Assembly (NCBI GenBank): GCA_035362335.1
Contig: DAOSDL010000015.1
Coordinates: forward strand, 1 to 64,000
Direction of reading: 5' to 3'
Source of the DNA: JAOSJT01 sp035362335
Lineage (GTDB): Bacteria > Bacteroidota > Ignavibacteria > SZUA-365
Length of the DNA stretch: 64,000 bases
Made by a program: the position numbers and the translations under genes. Positions 45,309 to 53,982 of the stretch are shown here, piece after piece (positions within the stretch are counted from its first letter, which is position 1; the number at the start of each line of letters is the position of its first letter). The notes under the pieces are model-generated. The model saw only the letters and a list, made by a program, of their open reading frames with translations. It ran no database searches and was not told the DNA's origin.

Positions 45309-47557
45309 TACGTGCTCCTCATCGTTTCGTCCGTTGTTTCAATCGTGATCTGCTGGATTACCGGGTCGCGATACCCACCGAGAGATGCGGGGATGGTTGA
45401 CGCATCCACATCCACGCGCACGCCGAACTTGTACTCACGCACCGTGCGCGCGCGTAGACGCGCAAGACGGTTCCGTGTCGACGGGAAGGTGATTGTTGCA
45501 TACGCCGCGTTTTCCCGGTTCGCGTACATTGACAGCGTGAACGGCCGCGATGCGCTGCCGGCGTCGCGCGCCACATAGCACTTGTGCGGCTTCTGCCATG
45601 CGTCCCGCGTACCGATCCAATGACTTTCGAGGTAGCACGGGATGCCGCCGCCGTCATCGAGGCGCGTTTCATTGCCGAAGCGAAGCAGCACCGTGGAACC
45701 CGAGGAGACGATGCGCCCGTACAGCACATGCCTGCGCTGGGCGTCGGTGAACATGCCGCGGATTTCCAGATTCATCTCGTCGGCGTTCGCGGTCCACGTC
45801 CAGAAGAACTTGTAGCACCGCCAGTTTGCATCGGCCACCGAGTACACATACACCACCGTGTACGGCGCGAATACGGGATCCTCGCTCACATTCAGCACGA
45901 GCCAGAGTTCGTCGCGTTCGTCGTGGTATCCGACCACCGCCGAGGCCTTTGCCGAGCGCGGGAGCGCAAGATATTCTCGATACCACGAGTCAATGAGGAT
46001 GTTTTCCGGCGACGACCCGGTGAACCGATACACACCGTCATCATTGAGCCAGTACAGAGCGCTACCGCCGCGCGTAATCGTCTGCTCGTAGGGTGTGCCG
46101 ATGCCGTAGCCAACATCCAGCGTCATCACCTGATCGTCGAGGCGATGCTCGAGGTCGATGAAATAGCTGTTGTGGGTGTTCCAGAGGAACATGCGGTCCA
46201 TGTACTCTTCGAGCCAGACCGTGGCGCTGCTACCCTCCCGCCATATCCGGTTGAGCTTCCAGAACACGTCGAGTTGCGCGCTGTCGTTGGTGTCGAGCGC
46301 ACTCACGGCGATGCGCGTCTGTCCAGGATCGCTGTTCACGCCCCACGCGAAGAGCCGCTTGCGCCGGATCATGAACCCGGACGGCTTCACGGAGATTTCA
46401 TCGTCGAGGTGCGATGCGAGCGGCGACAACCGTGTGATGTTCGTGGCGAGGGATGCAACGGCATCGTCCCAATGCAGCGTGATCGGCCGTCCCTTCGAGT
46501 CCGCGCTCCACACACCTTCGGGCGATTCGAACATCGTGTCATCGATATAGTACGTCTGCGAACCAACGAGCGCACTGAACGGGATCATGTAGAGGCGGCG
46601 CAATTCCTGATGGTCCACGCGGTCGGTACGGTGTATCCGCATGCCGTATATCGCGAAATGCGTGATGCGCTTGTTGTAGTTGTCGTCGGTGATGTTGAAG
46701 GTGAGTTCGAACACCTTGTTTCCGTTCGCGCCCCAATAATCCTTGCTGAGCTCCACCACGAGCGCCGTGGAGAACTGCGCATCGTATTCGTCGAGCACCG
46801 GCACCAACGCGAGCTTGTAGCCGCAGAATTCCAGCGCGGGTCGCGCGGCCGTCGTCGCATCCGCGAGCGATACGAGTATCGAGCTGGTGGAGCCGAGATC
46901 GTACGCGCCAGCCGTGGTACCGCTCCAATACGGCTTTCCCCAATCCCATAGCCAACCCTGCCGCACATTGCCACCGGCGCCAAGCGCTTCGGATCGATCA
47001 TCCGCCGATGTGATGGTGAAGGTGGGATACGTGCGCGCGCCTTCCTCGCAGAGATTGAGATGGATCAGGTAATCGTCCTCGGGACCGAGCGCGAGACGCA
47101 CCTGTCCGTTGATTACGCGAGGACGGCAGAACGGTACGGATAGCGGCGTCGGTGTGAGCAGCGCGAAAAGGTTGCCATTGCCACCGTTCGGCGCATTCGA
47201 GTACACAGCATATTCACTCTGCCACGCGCCGGTCGCGTACTCGCGGTAGATCAGCATGGTGTTGTGCTGCACGGTGACGATACCGCTGTCCCAGCGCACC
47301 ACATTCCAAATCCGCCATTCGCCGGAGTTCGGGCATGCGGGTAATGCGTCGCTTGTGCCATCATACGGCCCATCGTCCACCGTGGGAACGGCGCCCAAAT
47401 CCGTGTAGGCCGCAAGGCCCGGACGCGGACGCGCTTCCCCGATCCCGGTATCGAGATCGAAATTCACGCATTCGAGCAGAGCATCGCCGGGAATGTCGTT
47501 CGAATCCCCGTCGGTGATGCGCCCGCGCGCGAATTGCCGGTGAACGTGCTTCGCCAT
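45308..47557 (-). CDS. Tail nozzle/stabilisation-type structural protein
   Basis: This 749-aa protein is beta-rich throughout, with repeated Trp/Tyr-flanked strands (WRIWNVVRWDSGIVTVQ; YLIHLNL; WLEEYMDRMFLWNTHNSYFI) suggesting a beta-propeller or similar tube-end fold. It starts with MAKHVHRQFARGRITDG and early residues reading FDLDTGIGEARPRPGL, a pattern seen in T7-like tail tubular protein B and P22-type gp10 homologues. Position between the adaptors and the internal proteins fits. No enzymatic site is visible. Confidence 0.65.
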   Translation of the reverse strand: MAKHVHRQFARGRITDGDSNDIPGDALLECVNFDLDTGIGEARPRPGLAAYTDLGAVPTVDDGPYDGTSDALPACPNSGEWRIWNVVRWDSGIVTVQHNTMLIYREYATGAWQSEYAVYSNAPNGGNGNLFALLTPTPLSVPFCRPRVINGQVRLALGPEDDYLIHLNLCEEGARTYPTFTITSADDRSEALGAGGNVRQGWLWDWGKPYWSGTTAGAYDLGSTSSILVSLADATTAARPALEFCGYKLALVPVLDEYDAQFSTALVVELSKDYWGANGNKVFELTFNITDDNYNKRITHFAIYGMRIHRTDRVDHQELRRLYMIPFSALVGSQTYYIDDTMFESPEGVWSADSKGRPITLHWDDAVASLATNITRLSPLASHLDDEISVKPSGFMIRRKRLFAWGVNSDPGQTRIAVSALDTNDSAQLDVFWKLNRIWREGSSATVWLEEYMDRMFLWNTHNSYFIDLEHRLDDQVMTLDVGYGIGTPYEQTITRGGSALYWLNDDGVYRFTGSSPENILIDSWYREYLALPRSAKASAVVGYHDERDELWLVLNVSEDPVFAPYTVVYVYSVADANWRCYKFFWTWTANADEMNLEIRGMFTDAQRRHVLYGRIVSSGSTVLLRFGNETRLDDGGGIPCYLESHWIGTRDAWQKPHKCYVARDAGSASRPFTLSMYANRENAAYATITFPSTRNRLARLRARTVREYKFGVRVDVDASTIPASLGGYRDPVIQQITIETTDETMRST

Positions 47558-47560
47558 GAC

Positions 47561-48286
47561 TTACTGATCCCGGTTCTGCTGCTTGAGCATGGCCATGTCG
47601 TTCATCAGTTCGGTGCTCAGTGCCTTGGCAACGCTTTTCTGATCCTCGATCAGGTTCTGCATCTTCGCGCTTTCGCTCGCCTTCATGCCGCTCTGTTTCA
47701 GCGCATCCACCGCAACGGCCAGCTCGAAATGCGGGATGATGAATGCGGGCAAATCCACACGCTTGGTCGTGTTCACATCGCGGCAGTCATCCAGCGTGAA
47801 GCTGGTGTCCGGCAGCCGCTTGGTGGTCACGGTGACGGTCGTAAGCGCCGTGGTCAGACTGGACGGAATGCGGATCAGCAATGTCGGCGTCGCGTTTCCG
47901 AGTTCGAGGTAGTATACCCGCGATTCCTTGTACTCGAAGTTGCGCGATGCGCGGAAAAAGGCCTCACGCGATTCCATGATTACGTAGTTACCGTCCTCCA
48001 GAGAAGGCAGCGAACCAAGGTCGGCCACCGGCACGGTGAGACCGAGGATGCGGTAGAACGAAATTCCCGTCATGTCCACCGTGTAGAGATCGGCGGCCGA
48101 AAGCGACACGAGCGGCAAATCCTGACTGGTGGTGAAAAACGGGTTGAGCGCTCCACCGCCGAAGGTCGCGGTTTCGATGATTTTGCGCTGCATCATCGCG
48201 TGCAGCGCCGCCGGCGATACGCGGCCCGAGTCCACTTCGTTGGTGAACGTCTCCGCGCGGGAGTAAGATTGGGCTACTGTGAACAT
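47561..48286 (-). CDS. Phage structural/adaptor-like protein
   Basis: This 241-aa protein is beta-rich between residues ~60 and ~170 and has a helical C-terminus (SAKMQNLIEDQKSVAKALSTELM). Its size and placement next to the tail nozzle fit a head-to-tail joining or tail-associated protein. No known domain could be assigned by eye. It is followed 3 bp later by the nozzle gene. Confidence 0.5.
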   Translation of the reverse strand: MFTVAQSYSRAETFTNEVDSGRVSPAALHAMMQRKIIETATFGGGALNPFFTTSQDLPLVSLSAADLYTVDMTGISFYRILGLTVPVADLGSLPSLEDGNYVIMESREAFFRASRNFEYKESRVYYLELGNATPTLLIRIPSSLTTALTTVTVTTKRLPDTSFTLDDCRDVNTTKRVDLPAFIIPHFELAVAVDALKQSGMKASESAKMQNLIEDQKSVAKALSTELMNDMAMLKQQNRDQ

Positions 48287-48290
48287 GGGG

Positions 48291-48656
48291 TCACTCCTCG
48301 TATTTCATATCGAGATGATTCATCAGATTTTTCACGTTGATGTGCGTGACGAGCTGCTTGGTGCGGATTTCATCCACCGCTTTGACTAAATCCTTAATAT
48401 CCTTGCTGATCCGCTCCTCGAAGTTTTCTATCTTGCCGAGAAGCTCCTTGGTGCTTACCTTCCACTGTTCATGCTCCGTTGCCAGATCACGCGCCAGTTC
48501 CCCCATCGAATGCTGTTGCGCCGCGAAGTCCTTTGTCAGTTGCGCCCGCTGATCCTTGTCCTTGTTCCGGCGGATGTTGTAAATCAGCGAAGCAAAGGCC
48601 ACGGAAGCCGACACAGCGGCGATTGCGAGGGAAATAATGAGAAGTGGGTACTCCAT
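48291..48656 (-). CDS. Membrane-anchored coiled-coil protein
   Basis: 121 aa from ATG at 48656, with AAGGAGTGAGC just upstream. One N-terminal transmembrane helix (PLLIISLAIAAVSASVAFASLIY) is followed by a basic linker and a long coiled coil to the C-terminus (KELLGKIENFEERISKDIKDLVKAV). This is the shape of an inner-membrane spanin (Rz) or a holin-like regulator, but the gene lies among structural genes rather than the right-end lysis genes. It could equally be a tail-assembly factor. Confidence 0.55.
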   Translation of the reverse strand: MEYPLLIISLAIAAVSASVAFASLIYNIRRNKDKDQRAQLTKDFAAQQHSMGELARDLATEHEQWKVSTKELLGKIENFEERISKDIKDLVKAVDEIRTKQLVTHINVKNLMNHLDMKYEE

Positions 48657-48658
48657 GC

Positions 48659-49297
48659 TCACTCCTTGAAGGACAAAAGGATTGCGCGCGCGAATTGGAG
48701 GATCATCTCGTCCCACTGACTGCGCAGGAGAATGTCCTCCGCGCCTGTTCCAACGGTGATGTCCGGCTGCGTGCGGAGATACCGCAGTTGGAAGGCGTTC
48801 GTGTCGCCGTGATTGTAGGTGTCGTCCGCCAGCGCGAGTACCACGTACTCGCCTTCGATGAAAGCGCGGGGAACGCGCCGTTCTTCCACGTTCGTCTCTT
48901 CCAGCGTCTTGTCGATCAGCGTGATCGGTTCAAACTTCACGCGGTACGCGGTGGGGTTGCCTTCCGGCCGGAGACGCGCGGTCACCTCGTATGCGAAATC
49001 ATCGGGCAGCTCGTACTTCGAATAGTTGGTGCTGGCCGTGAAGAACGTGAGCGTTTCCTGCGATAAATGCTCGGGGAACTGCGCGGCGAGCCGAACATTG
49101 TCCTTGAGTTGCGCGGCAGCCGTATGCAGGATTTTCCTGCACGCGAGCACCAATGCGCCCGCCATCGCCTGCGCCGTCCATTCACCGTTCTGCGTGAGGG
49201 CATTGGTAATCAGCGTGCCGTTTCCGTCGCGCTCGTACTCGTCGCCCATCAGGCGCCGGAGACTCAGTATCAATGCCGCCACTCGTTCCTGTGCCAT
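48659..49297 (-). CDS. Head-tail adaptor-like protein
   Basis: This 212-aa protein has an N-terminal helix pair, a mid-protein helix bundle (AMAGALVLACRKILHTAAAQ), then strands, and ends in a helix (WDEMILQFARAILLSF). Such all-helical cores with an insertion are typical of connector/adaptor subunits. The first codons overlap the end of the CHAP-like gene. Position between a CHAP-like protein and a membrane-coil protein fits the connector region. Confidence 0.5.
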   Translation of the reverse strand: MAQERVAALILSLRRLMGDEYERDGNGTLITNALTQNGEWTAQAMAGALVLACRKILHTAAAQLKDNVRLAAQFPEHLSQETLTFFTASTNYSKYELPDDFAYEVTARLRPEGNPTAYRVKFEPITLIDKTLEETNVEERRVPRAFIEGEYVVLALADDTYNHGDTNAFQLRYLRTQPDITVGTGAEDILLRSQWDEMILQFARAILLSFKE

Positions 49298-49962
49298 TAC
49301 AACCCCGCCGCCATGCTTTGCAGCACGTTTTCAATGGCTTTGTCGGTGTCGAAGAAGCCACGCAGCCAGCGCCCTTCCTTGAGCGCCGCACCCACACGCC
49401 CGAGCGTATGGCGCTTGCGAAGGATCCATTCACCTTCGCGCCACTTGCTGATCGGATTGGAGGTGTTGGCCTCGGTGGAGAAGAAGCCGCTCGGGGTTTC
49501 CTTCATGTACTCGATCACGCGCACAGCTCCGACATGGCCCTGCCAGGTCATGCCGTTGCGCCAGATGGCCACCGCACCCACAAGGATGGAAAGCGTGATG
49601 AGACCGTTTTTCTGAGCGTGCGCAAAGAAATTCTGCGATGATGCCGTGTTGGCCTTGATCCAATCGGGAATGCCCACGAGTTCAGCGGTGTACGCCACCG
49701 TCCACTCAATGAATGCGTGACAGTACGCGCTCCCGAGAGCGGTTTTCACGCCGCGATTGAATCGGTCTTGCCAGTAGCCGCGGTTCCCCCGCTGTTCGCG
49801 CAGTCCCTCGAACACATCGAGGACGCGAAGCCACTGCTCCCGCACCCGCGTCACAACTTCGCCGAGGTCGCCGCGAAGCATGTCCTCGGTTACGCGGAAG
49901 GTGTCCGGCGAGGTCTTCATCGCTTCGAGCGCATTCAGGATTTTCAGTTCGTGCTCCGTCAT
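49297..49962 (-). CDS. CHAP-like peptidoglycan hydrolase
   Basis: This 221-aa protein fits the CHAP/NlpC-P60-like layout: Cys81 in SAYCHAFIEW, His143 in QGHVGAV, and a polar residue in the following TEANTS segment (Glu164/Asn166). GAVAIW immediately before the His motif is characteristic of phage CHAP hydrolases. Residues 1-70 are helical and may place the enzyme in the virion. Its place among adaptors, away from the lysis genes, suggests a virion-associated lysin for cell-wall penetration. Confidence 0.7.
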   Translation of the reverse strand: MTEHELKILNALEAMKTSPDTFRVTEDMLRGDLGEVVTRVREQWLRVLDVFEGLREQRGNRGYWQDRFNRGVKTALGSAYCHAFIEWTVAYTAELVGIPDWIKANTASSQNFFAHAQKNGLITLSILVGAVAIWRNGMTWQGHVGAVRVIEYMKETPSGFFSTEANTSNPISKWREGEWILRKRHTLGRVGAALKEGRWLRGFFDTDKAIENVLQSMAAGL

Positions 49963-49965
49963 GGC

Positions 49966-50745
49966 TTACTCGTAGGTTGGTGGCAACGATGGTGTGTCCA
50001 CTTTCTTCACTTCGGCATGCGAGAACCCGGAGCGGTGGGTCTGCTTCACCGTGCGAAGCTCCTCATCGGCGAGGTTCCGGTACCGGTTTGCTTCCGTTCT
50101 GTACTGCTGCGCCATGCCTGGTTGCGCACGCCGAAGGAAAAGGCCCGCCGCGTACTCCGCCGCCTGTTCGCACATGCGGTAGCGCAGCACGGGATCGTAG
50201 CGCTCTTCCACGTTCAAATCGGTGTTGGGGCTGTACGAAACGGCTTCGGCAAGGGACATGCGCACGATGATGGTCTCGCCGCTCTGCACATTCGCGACAG
50301 GCGCGAGCACGAGCACGGTTTCGCCACCTTCGCGGTAATGGGACCAGATATAGGGTACCGTACCGATCCCGCCCGCCGCCGTGGCGTACTGCTGATGGGA
50401 TTCGAGCTCGTTCCGCGTCACCCAGCGCGGTCCCGATGGGCCGGGGCCGATGTCGCCGGTGATGTCGGACGGGACGCTATGCGAACCCGTGAGTGACGGC
50501 ACGATTTCCAGATAGCGAACCGGCCATATCACGCCCATGATTTGCTCGTACCGCTTGTTGATGGCGTAGGCGGCCTGTCCCGCGACAGTTGCAATGTTCA
50601 CGCGCTCCTCCACGTGGATTTGCGCGTCCTGCAACGCCCGCACCACCCAGCGCAGGCGTTCGTAGAGGACCTGGGGCTGAACGTCCTTGGTCTCACTCAG
50701 CCCCAGGTTGTTCATTGCATACGATATGTACTCGCCCGCCTGCAT
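49966..50745 (-). CDS. Head-tail connector/adaptor-like protein
   Basis: This 259-aa protein is helical at the N-terminus, beta-rich at ~75-180 (VIWPVRYLEIVPSL; ETVLVLAPVANV) and ends in helices (YRMCEQAAEYAAGLFLRRAQ). This alternation resembles podovirus adaptor proteins such as P22 gp4-type connectors, though sequence identity is too low to be certain. It overlaps its upstream neighbour by one base, implying coupled expression with the capsid-side genes. Confidence 0.5.
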   Translation of the reverse strand: MQAGEYISYAMNNLGLSETKDVQPQVLYERLRWVVRALQDAQIHVEERVNIATVAGQAAYAINKRYEQIMGVIWPVRYLEIVPSLTGSHSVPSDITGDIGPGPSGPRWVTRNELESHQQYATAAGGIGTVPYIWSHYREGGETVLVLAPVANVQSGETIIVRMSLAEAVSYSPNTDLNVEERYDPVLRYRMCEQAAEYAAGLFLRRAQPGMAQQYRTEANRYRNLADEELRTVKQTHRSGFSHAEVKKVDTPSLPPTYE

Positions 50746-51464
50746 CAGCCTTCGTCGAGGAGGTCAATCGCTTCGAGCGAAGGGAGGTCACTCTTCATGA
50801 TCTTCTCCGCGTACTTCTGCAACGTGTCCTCGTTCGGGTTGTTCAGATACGTGTTGAGTGCTTTGCGAAGCGTGGCCGCGCGGTTGGGGTTGTACTTCAG
50901 TTCGTGCGTGTCGTTGTAGGCGATGATCGCGCGTTCGAGCGCGTCCTCGGTCTTGAAATGTGCGATCGCGGCCTCGTAGTCGATCTGCTCCTCGTCGGCG
51001 GCGCTGGTGCGCTCCGCTTCCCGCAGACGCTTTTCGGCGAACTCGTCACCCTGAATCGCGCCTTCGAGAAGTTCGATACGCTCCTGCTGCTCCTCGATGA
51101 TCTTGCGCAGACCCGCTTCGCGCGCACGCGCCTGCTCCATGATGGTGCGGTACGTGCCTTCCGGGTCGTGGAAGAATGCGTTGCGCAGCCGGCGCGCACC
51201 GTCGGGCGTGTCGGGATCGTACATGGCGATGGGGCTGTCGGGACCGTAGTCCGGCGCCTTCTCGTCGGTGATCTCGAACTCGTCCGGGTCGTTCTCGGAC
51301 AGGCGGAATGCGAGCCAGCCAGGCAGCGCATGCAGCGGACGCAGGGGCGAGAATACCACGGCATGATCTCCCGCCATCATCGGCCGCGTACCGTTGCCCT
51401 TGTAGCGCACGACCGTATCGCACACCTTCGAGTTCACATCCACCTTCGTTGGTTTCTTCTCCAT
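50745..51464 (-). CDS. Acidic helical protein, unrecognised
   Basis: 239 aa from ATG at 51464 (MEKKPTKVDVNSK); the frame continues upstream but without support. A small folded part near residues 15-60 is followed by a long Glu/Ala/Arg helix (ARAREAGLRKIIEEQQERIELLE) and an acidic tail. It is transcribed after the decoration-like gene and before the adaptors. It could be a second scaffold-like or head-completion factor. Confidence in the function is low, though the gene itself is clear. Confidence 0.5.
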   Translation of the reverse strand: MEKKPTKVDVNSKVCDTVVRYKGNGTRPMMAGDHAVVFSPLRPLHALPGWLAFRLSENDPDEFEITDEKAPDYGPDSPIAMYDPDTPDGARRLRNAFFHDPEGTYRTIMEQARAREAGLRKIIEEQQERIELLEGAIQGDEFAEKRLREAERTSAADEEQIDYEAAIAHFKTEDALERAIIAYNDTHELKYNPNRAATLRKALNTYLNNPNEDTLQKYAEKIMKSDLPSLEAIDLLDEG

Positions 51465-51535
51465 GGGGTTTCTTCCTTGCATTTATCCATCGGCGGGGAT
51501 GCGCGATCTGTTCACGCATCCCTCACCGAGAATGG

Positions 51536-51844
51536 TTAGCTGTTGACCGTGGTCCACGTGCCGCCGATACCGCTGCCGGGCTTGCCGGTTTTGATGTAGA
51601 TGGCGGCGTTGGTGTAGTCCACATAGACGCTGCCGTTCGGCGCGCTGTTGTAGTTGGTGGACGGCGCACCACTCCCCCAAATGAGGAGGGTTTGCGCGTC
51701 CTTCGTCTTGCCGTCGGCCGAGGTCGACCCAGCACCGGGATGCGTGAACGCGATGCACTGAGCCCCGTCGGGGAAGTCCCAGGCATCGGCAATCGCGCGG
51801 TTGTCGCTGTTGTCGATGAATGCCGACCGAAATTGATGGGCCAT
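51536..51844 (-). CDS. Small capsid-associated or decoration-like protein
   Basis: 102 aa from ATG at 51844 with AGGAGAATACATC upstream; an in-frame start at 51877 lacks a site. It is beta-rich, Gly/Thr/Asn-rich, and lacks a signal, starting MAHQFRSAFIDNSDN. The C-terminal half (SVYVDYTNAAIYIKTGKPGS) contains the short-strand pattern of fibre or virion decoration modules. It is adjacent to the capsid-linked genes. Confidence 0.5.
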   Translation of the reverse strand: MAHQFRSAFIDNSDNRAIADAWDFPDGAQCIAFTHPGAGSTSADGKTKDAQTLLIWGSGAPSTNYNSAPNGSVYVDYTNAAIYIKTGKPGSGIGGTWTTVNS

Positions 51845-51923
51845 GATGTATTCTCCTGCTTGTGTTCTGTTGGTCACTGTTTCCAGTCATCGGGACGGTT
51901 GGGGCGTGAAGCACGCCCCCGCC

Positions 51924-52523
51924 TTACTCCAGCTTTGGCCAGCCGAAGCCGATCTCATAGAAGTCGTTCTGTGTGCCGTTCTTGAAGCCAGACTGACCGG
52001 ATGCCTGGAAGCTCGCCAGTGCGCGTACATGCGTCGCACCGGGCGGAGCAGCCCGCAGGAGGAGCCATGCTGAATTCGTTCGTGGATATGTGTCTGTGGT
52101 TTTTCTCGCGACAACGAAAGTGCTGGCGGGCATGTTGCCTGCACCGAGGAATGCGTTGGCTTCCGTCACGGATGAATCGGGATAGGAGCCGACACCGTAC
52201 TGCACGGTGAACGATACGCTTGCTGTGTCGAGATTGGATCGAAACACCAAGGCCATGAGCAGTGAATCGCGGATCGGCAGGGACGGAAGAGGAATCCATC
52301 CCGTGGTGTCCACATACAGCGTTGCCGCTTTCACCGTCTCCGTGACTTTGCAGTTTTTCTCCTGATCGGCGAGCTTCAGCGAAGCGTTGAACCGCATGAT
52401 GGGCGCCAGGGTGGTTTGCCACGCCTGCGCGGGTTTGGGTTGGGTGACCTTTGCGGGCTGTCCGAGGCCCGTGAACGGGGCCAGCATGAACAGCGCGAAG
52501 ATGAGGAGCATCAGTTTACGCAC
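51924..52523 (-). CDS. Exported protein next to the capsid gene
   Basis: 199 aa from a GTG at 52523 preceded by AAAGGGGGTG. The frame continues upstream, but that stretch is antisense-like and Arg-rich inside the capsid gene. The signal VRKLMLLIFALFMLAPFTGLGQ is clear. The mature part is beta-rich with one Cys (EKNCKV). An exported protein immediately downstream of the major capsid gene is unexpected, since capsid accessories stay in the cytoplasm. Confidence 0.6.
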   Translation of the reverse strand: MRKLMLLIFALFMLAPFTGLGQPAKVTQPKPAQAWQTTLAPIMRFNASLKLADQEKNCKVTETVKAATLYVDTTGWIPLPSLPIRDSLLMALVFRSNLDTASVSFTVQYGVGSYPDSSVTEANAFLGAGNMPASTFVVARKTTDTYPRTNSAWLLLRAAPPGATHVRALASFQASGQSGFKNGTQNDFYEIGFGWPKLE

Positions 52524-52536
52524 GTCGCACCCCCTT

Positions 52537-53898
52537 TTAGTAACTGCCCGTGTAGGGCGAATACGTGATGAGGATGGCAGAGGTATCGTTGTATGCGAAC
52601 GCATCGGCACCGAGTCCCAGCTCGTCGCGGGGATCGGTAACGTCGGAGCGCATGAGCGACATCCACCAGTGCATACCGAGTTCCTTGTTCTGCTCGTGGT
52701 CCCACGCTTCCTTCGTGAACCACATCTCGCGCTTGCCAAAGGCCTGCGAGAGGAAGCCCGCGCCGAAACCGACGCTGCAAACGAGGTCGTTGGTGTCGAG
52801 CGCGTTGTCCGTGATCTTCGAACCCACCCATTCGCCGCTGGGGCCGTAGGCGGGCATGCCGATGGCGGAGCCTTGGTTCTGCAACACGTAGCCGTTGTTG
52901 GTCTGCATGCCGAAGAGACCGGGGTTGATGTAGATGACCATCTGCTGGTAGACGGCCACCGCGTTCCCGAAGAACGGGTTGTTCTTCAGCTCGGGCGGCA
53001 GCGACAGCAGCATCGTCTCGCGGAAGGCGCGGTCACCCATCTCAAGCTCGAGCTGGTTGTAGGCGCTCTCCTTGGTGACCAAGCAGTACACATCTCCCAT
53101 CCTCGTGCGCACGGGACGAGTGCCCAGGCGGAAAAGGTCGTTGCGGAACGCGATCAGGCGCGAGGTGCTGAGACCGTTCGCGGTCGGACCACCCTGCAAG
53201 CAGGTGTTGGCCGCGGCGACAAGATTGGTCTCGTAGCCCGCACCGCCGGGACGCGAGTTCGCATCGCTGCCGTGCAGCACACGGCCATGGCCAGCGACGA
53301 AGATGTTGGGATGGGAGTAGTTGGTCAGACCGGTGTTGCGGGCGTCCACCTCGCCGCGAAGCGTGGTGAGTTCGGCCGAGTAACCGGTGAGAAGGGTCCA
53401 GTTGATGTTCCCCTCGGTGTAGTCGCGCAGCCACTCGGCGGCGGCGGGACGCACCTCGTTCTCGATGGCCTTCTGCATGGAGTCACGCAGAATCTGACCA
53501 TCAACACCGCCTTCGACGGGGATGTTGAAGGCCTTCTTGGAATTCCAGAGGAAGACGGAGCGGAACAACCATTCCACACCTTCGCCCGTGCCCTGGAGTT
53601 GCGAGCGCCCGTGACGCGGGAGTCCGCGATACCGGCGCTTGACCGGGACGTTGATCTTGTCGAGCCCACCCTTCTTGAACTCGGCGAACACCTCGATGGG
53701 CGCTCCCGAGAACGTCACCTTCTCCTTGTCGACGTTGCCGACGGGAGGAACGCTCTCGAAAGCCATATCTGTGACGTAGTTCTGGCGTAAGAACTTCGTC
53801 CAGAAAGCGCCGATGGTGCTTTCGTGAAGGATGGTATCGCTCAACCATTGCGGATCAACGATCTCGCCGATCTCGTAAGAGTTGATGCCTTTTCCCAT
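52537..53898 (-). CDS. Major capsid protein, N4-gp56/DUF4043-like
   Basis: This 453-aa protein follows the order of the N4-gp56/DUF4043 major capsid family: an N-terminal arm, TFSGAPIEVFAEFKKGG, then PVKRRYRGLPRHGRSQLQG, the helical spine (RDSMQKAIENEVRPAAAEWLRDYTEGN), and a C-terminal strand region. It is the size expected for an HK97-fold subunit. AGGAGACCC sits a few bases before the ATG. The scaffold gene lies 84 bp upstream, and a short hairpin (53913-53932) precedes the ribosome-binding site. Confidence 0.85.
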   Translation of the reverse strand: MGKGINSYEIGEIVDPQWLSDTILHESTIGAFWTKFLRQNYVTDMAFESVPPVGNVDKEKVTFSGAPIEVFAEFKKGGLDKINVPVKRRYRGLPRHGRSQLQGTGEGVEWLFRSVFLWNSKKAFNIPVEGGVDGQILRDSMQKAIENEVRPAAAEWLRDYTEGNINWTLLTGYSAELTTLRGEVDARNTGLTNYSHPNIFVAGHGRVLHGSDANSRPGGAGYETNLVAAANTCLQGGPTANGLSTSRLIAFRNDLFRLGTRPVRTRMGDVYCLVTKESAYNQLELEMGDRAFRETMLLSLPPELKNNPFFGNAVAVYQQMVIYINPGLFGMQTNNGYVLQNQGSAIGMPAYGPSGEWVGSKITDNALDTNDLVCSVGFGAGFLSQAFGKREMWFTKEAWDHEQNKELGMHWWMSLMRSDVTDPRDELGLGADAFAYNDTSAILITYSPYTGSY

Positions 53899-53912
53899 TG
53901 TTTGGGTCTCCT

Positions 53913-53932
53913 GTGAAGTTGTGTAGCTTCAC
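53913..53932 (-). promoter_or_regulatory. Hairpin upstream of the capsid ribosome-binding site
   Basis: GTGAAG and CTTCAC pair over 6 bp around an 8-base loop, directly before AGGAGACCC of the capsid gene. It may stabilise the high-output capsid mRNA or mark a processing site. The stem is short and no T-run follows, so it is not a terminator. Confidence 0.35.
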
Positions 53933-53982
53933 GGCGACCTGCCCCACACCGATTGCTCGGTACTGTCTTGCCGTTATCGTTC

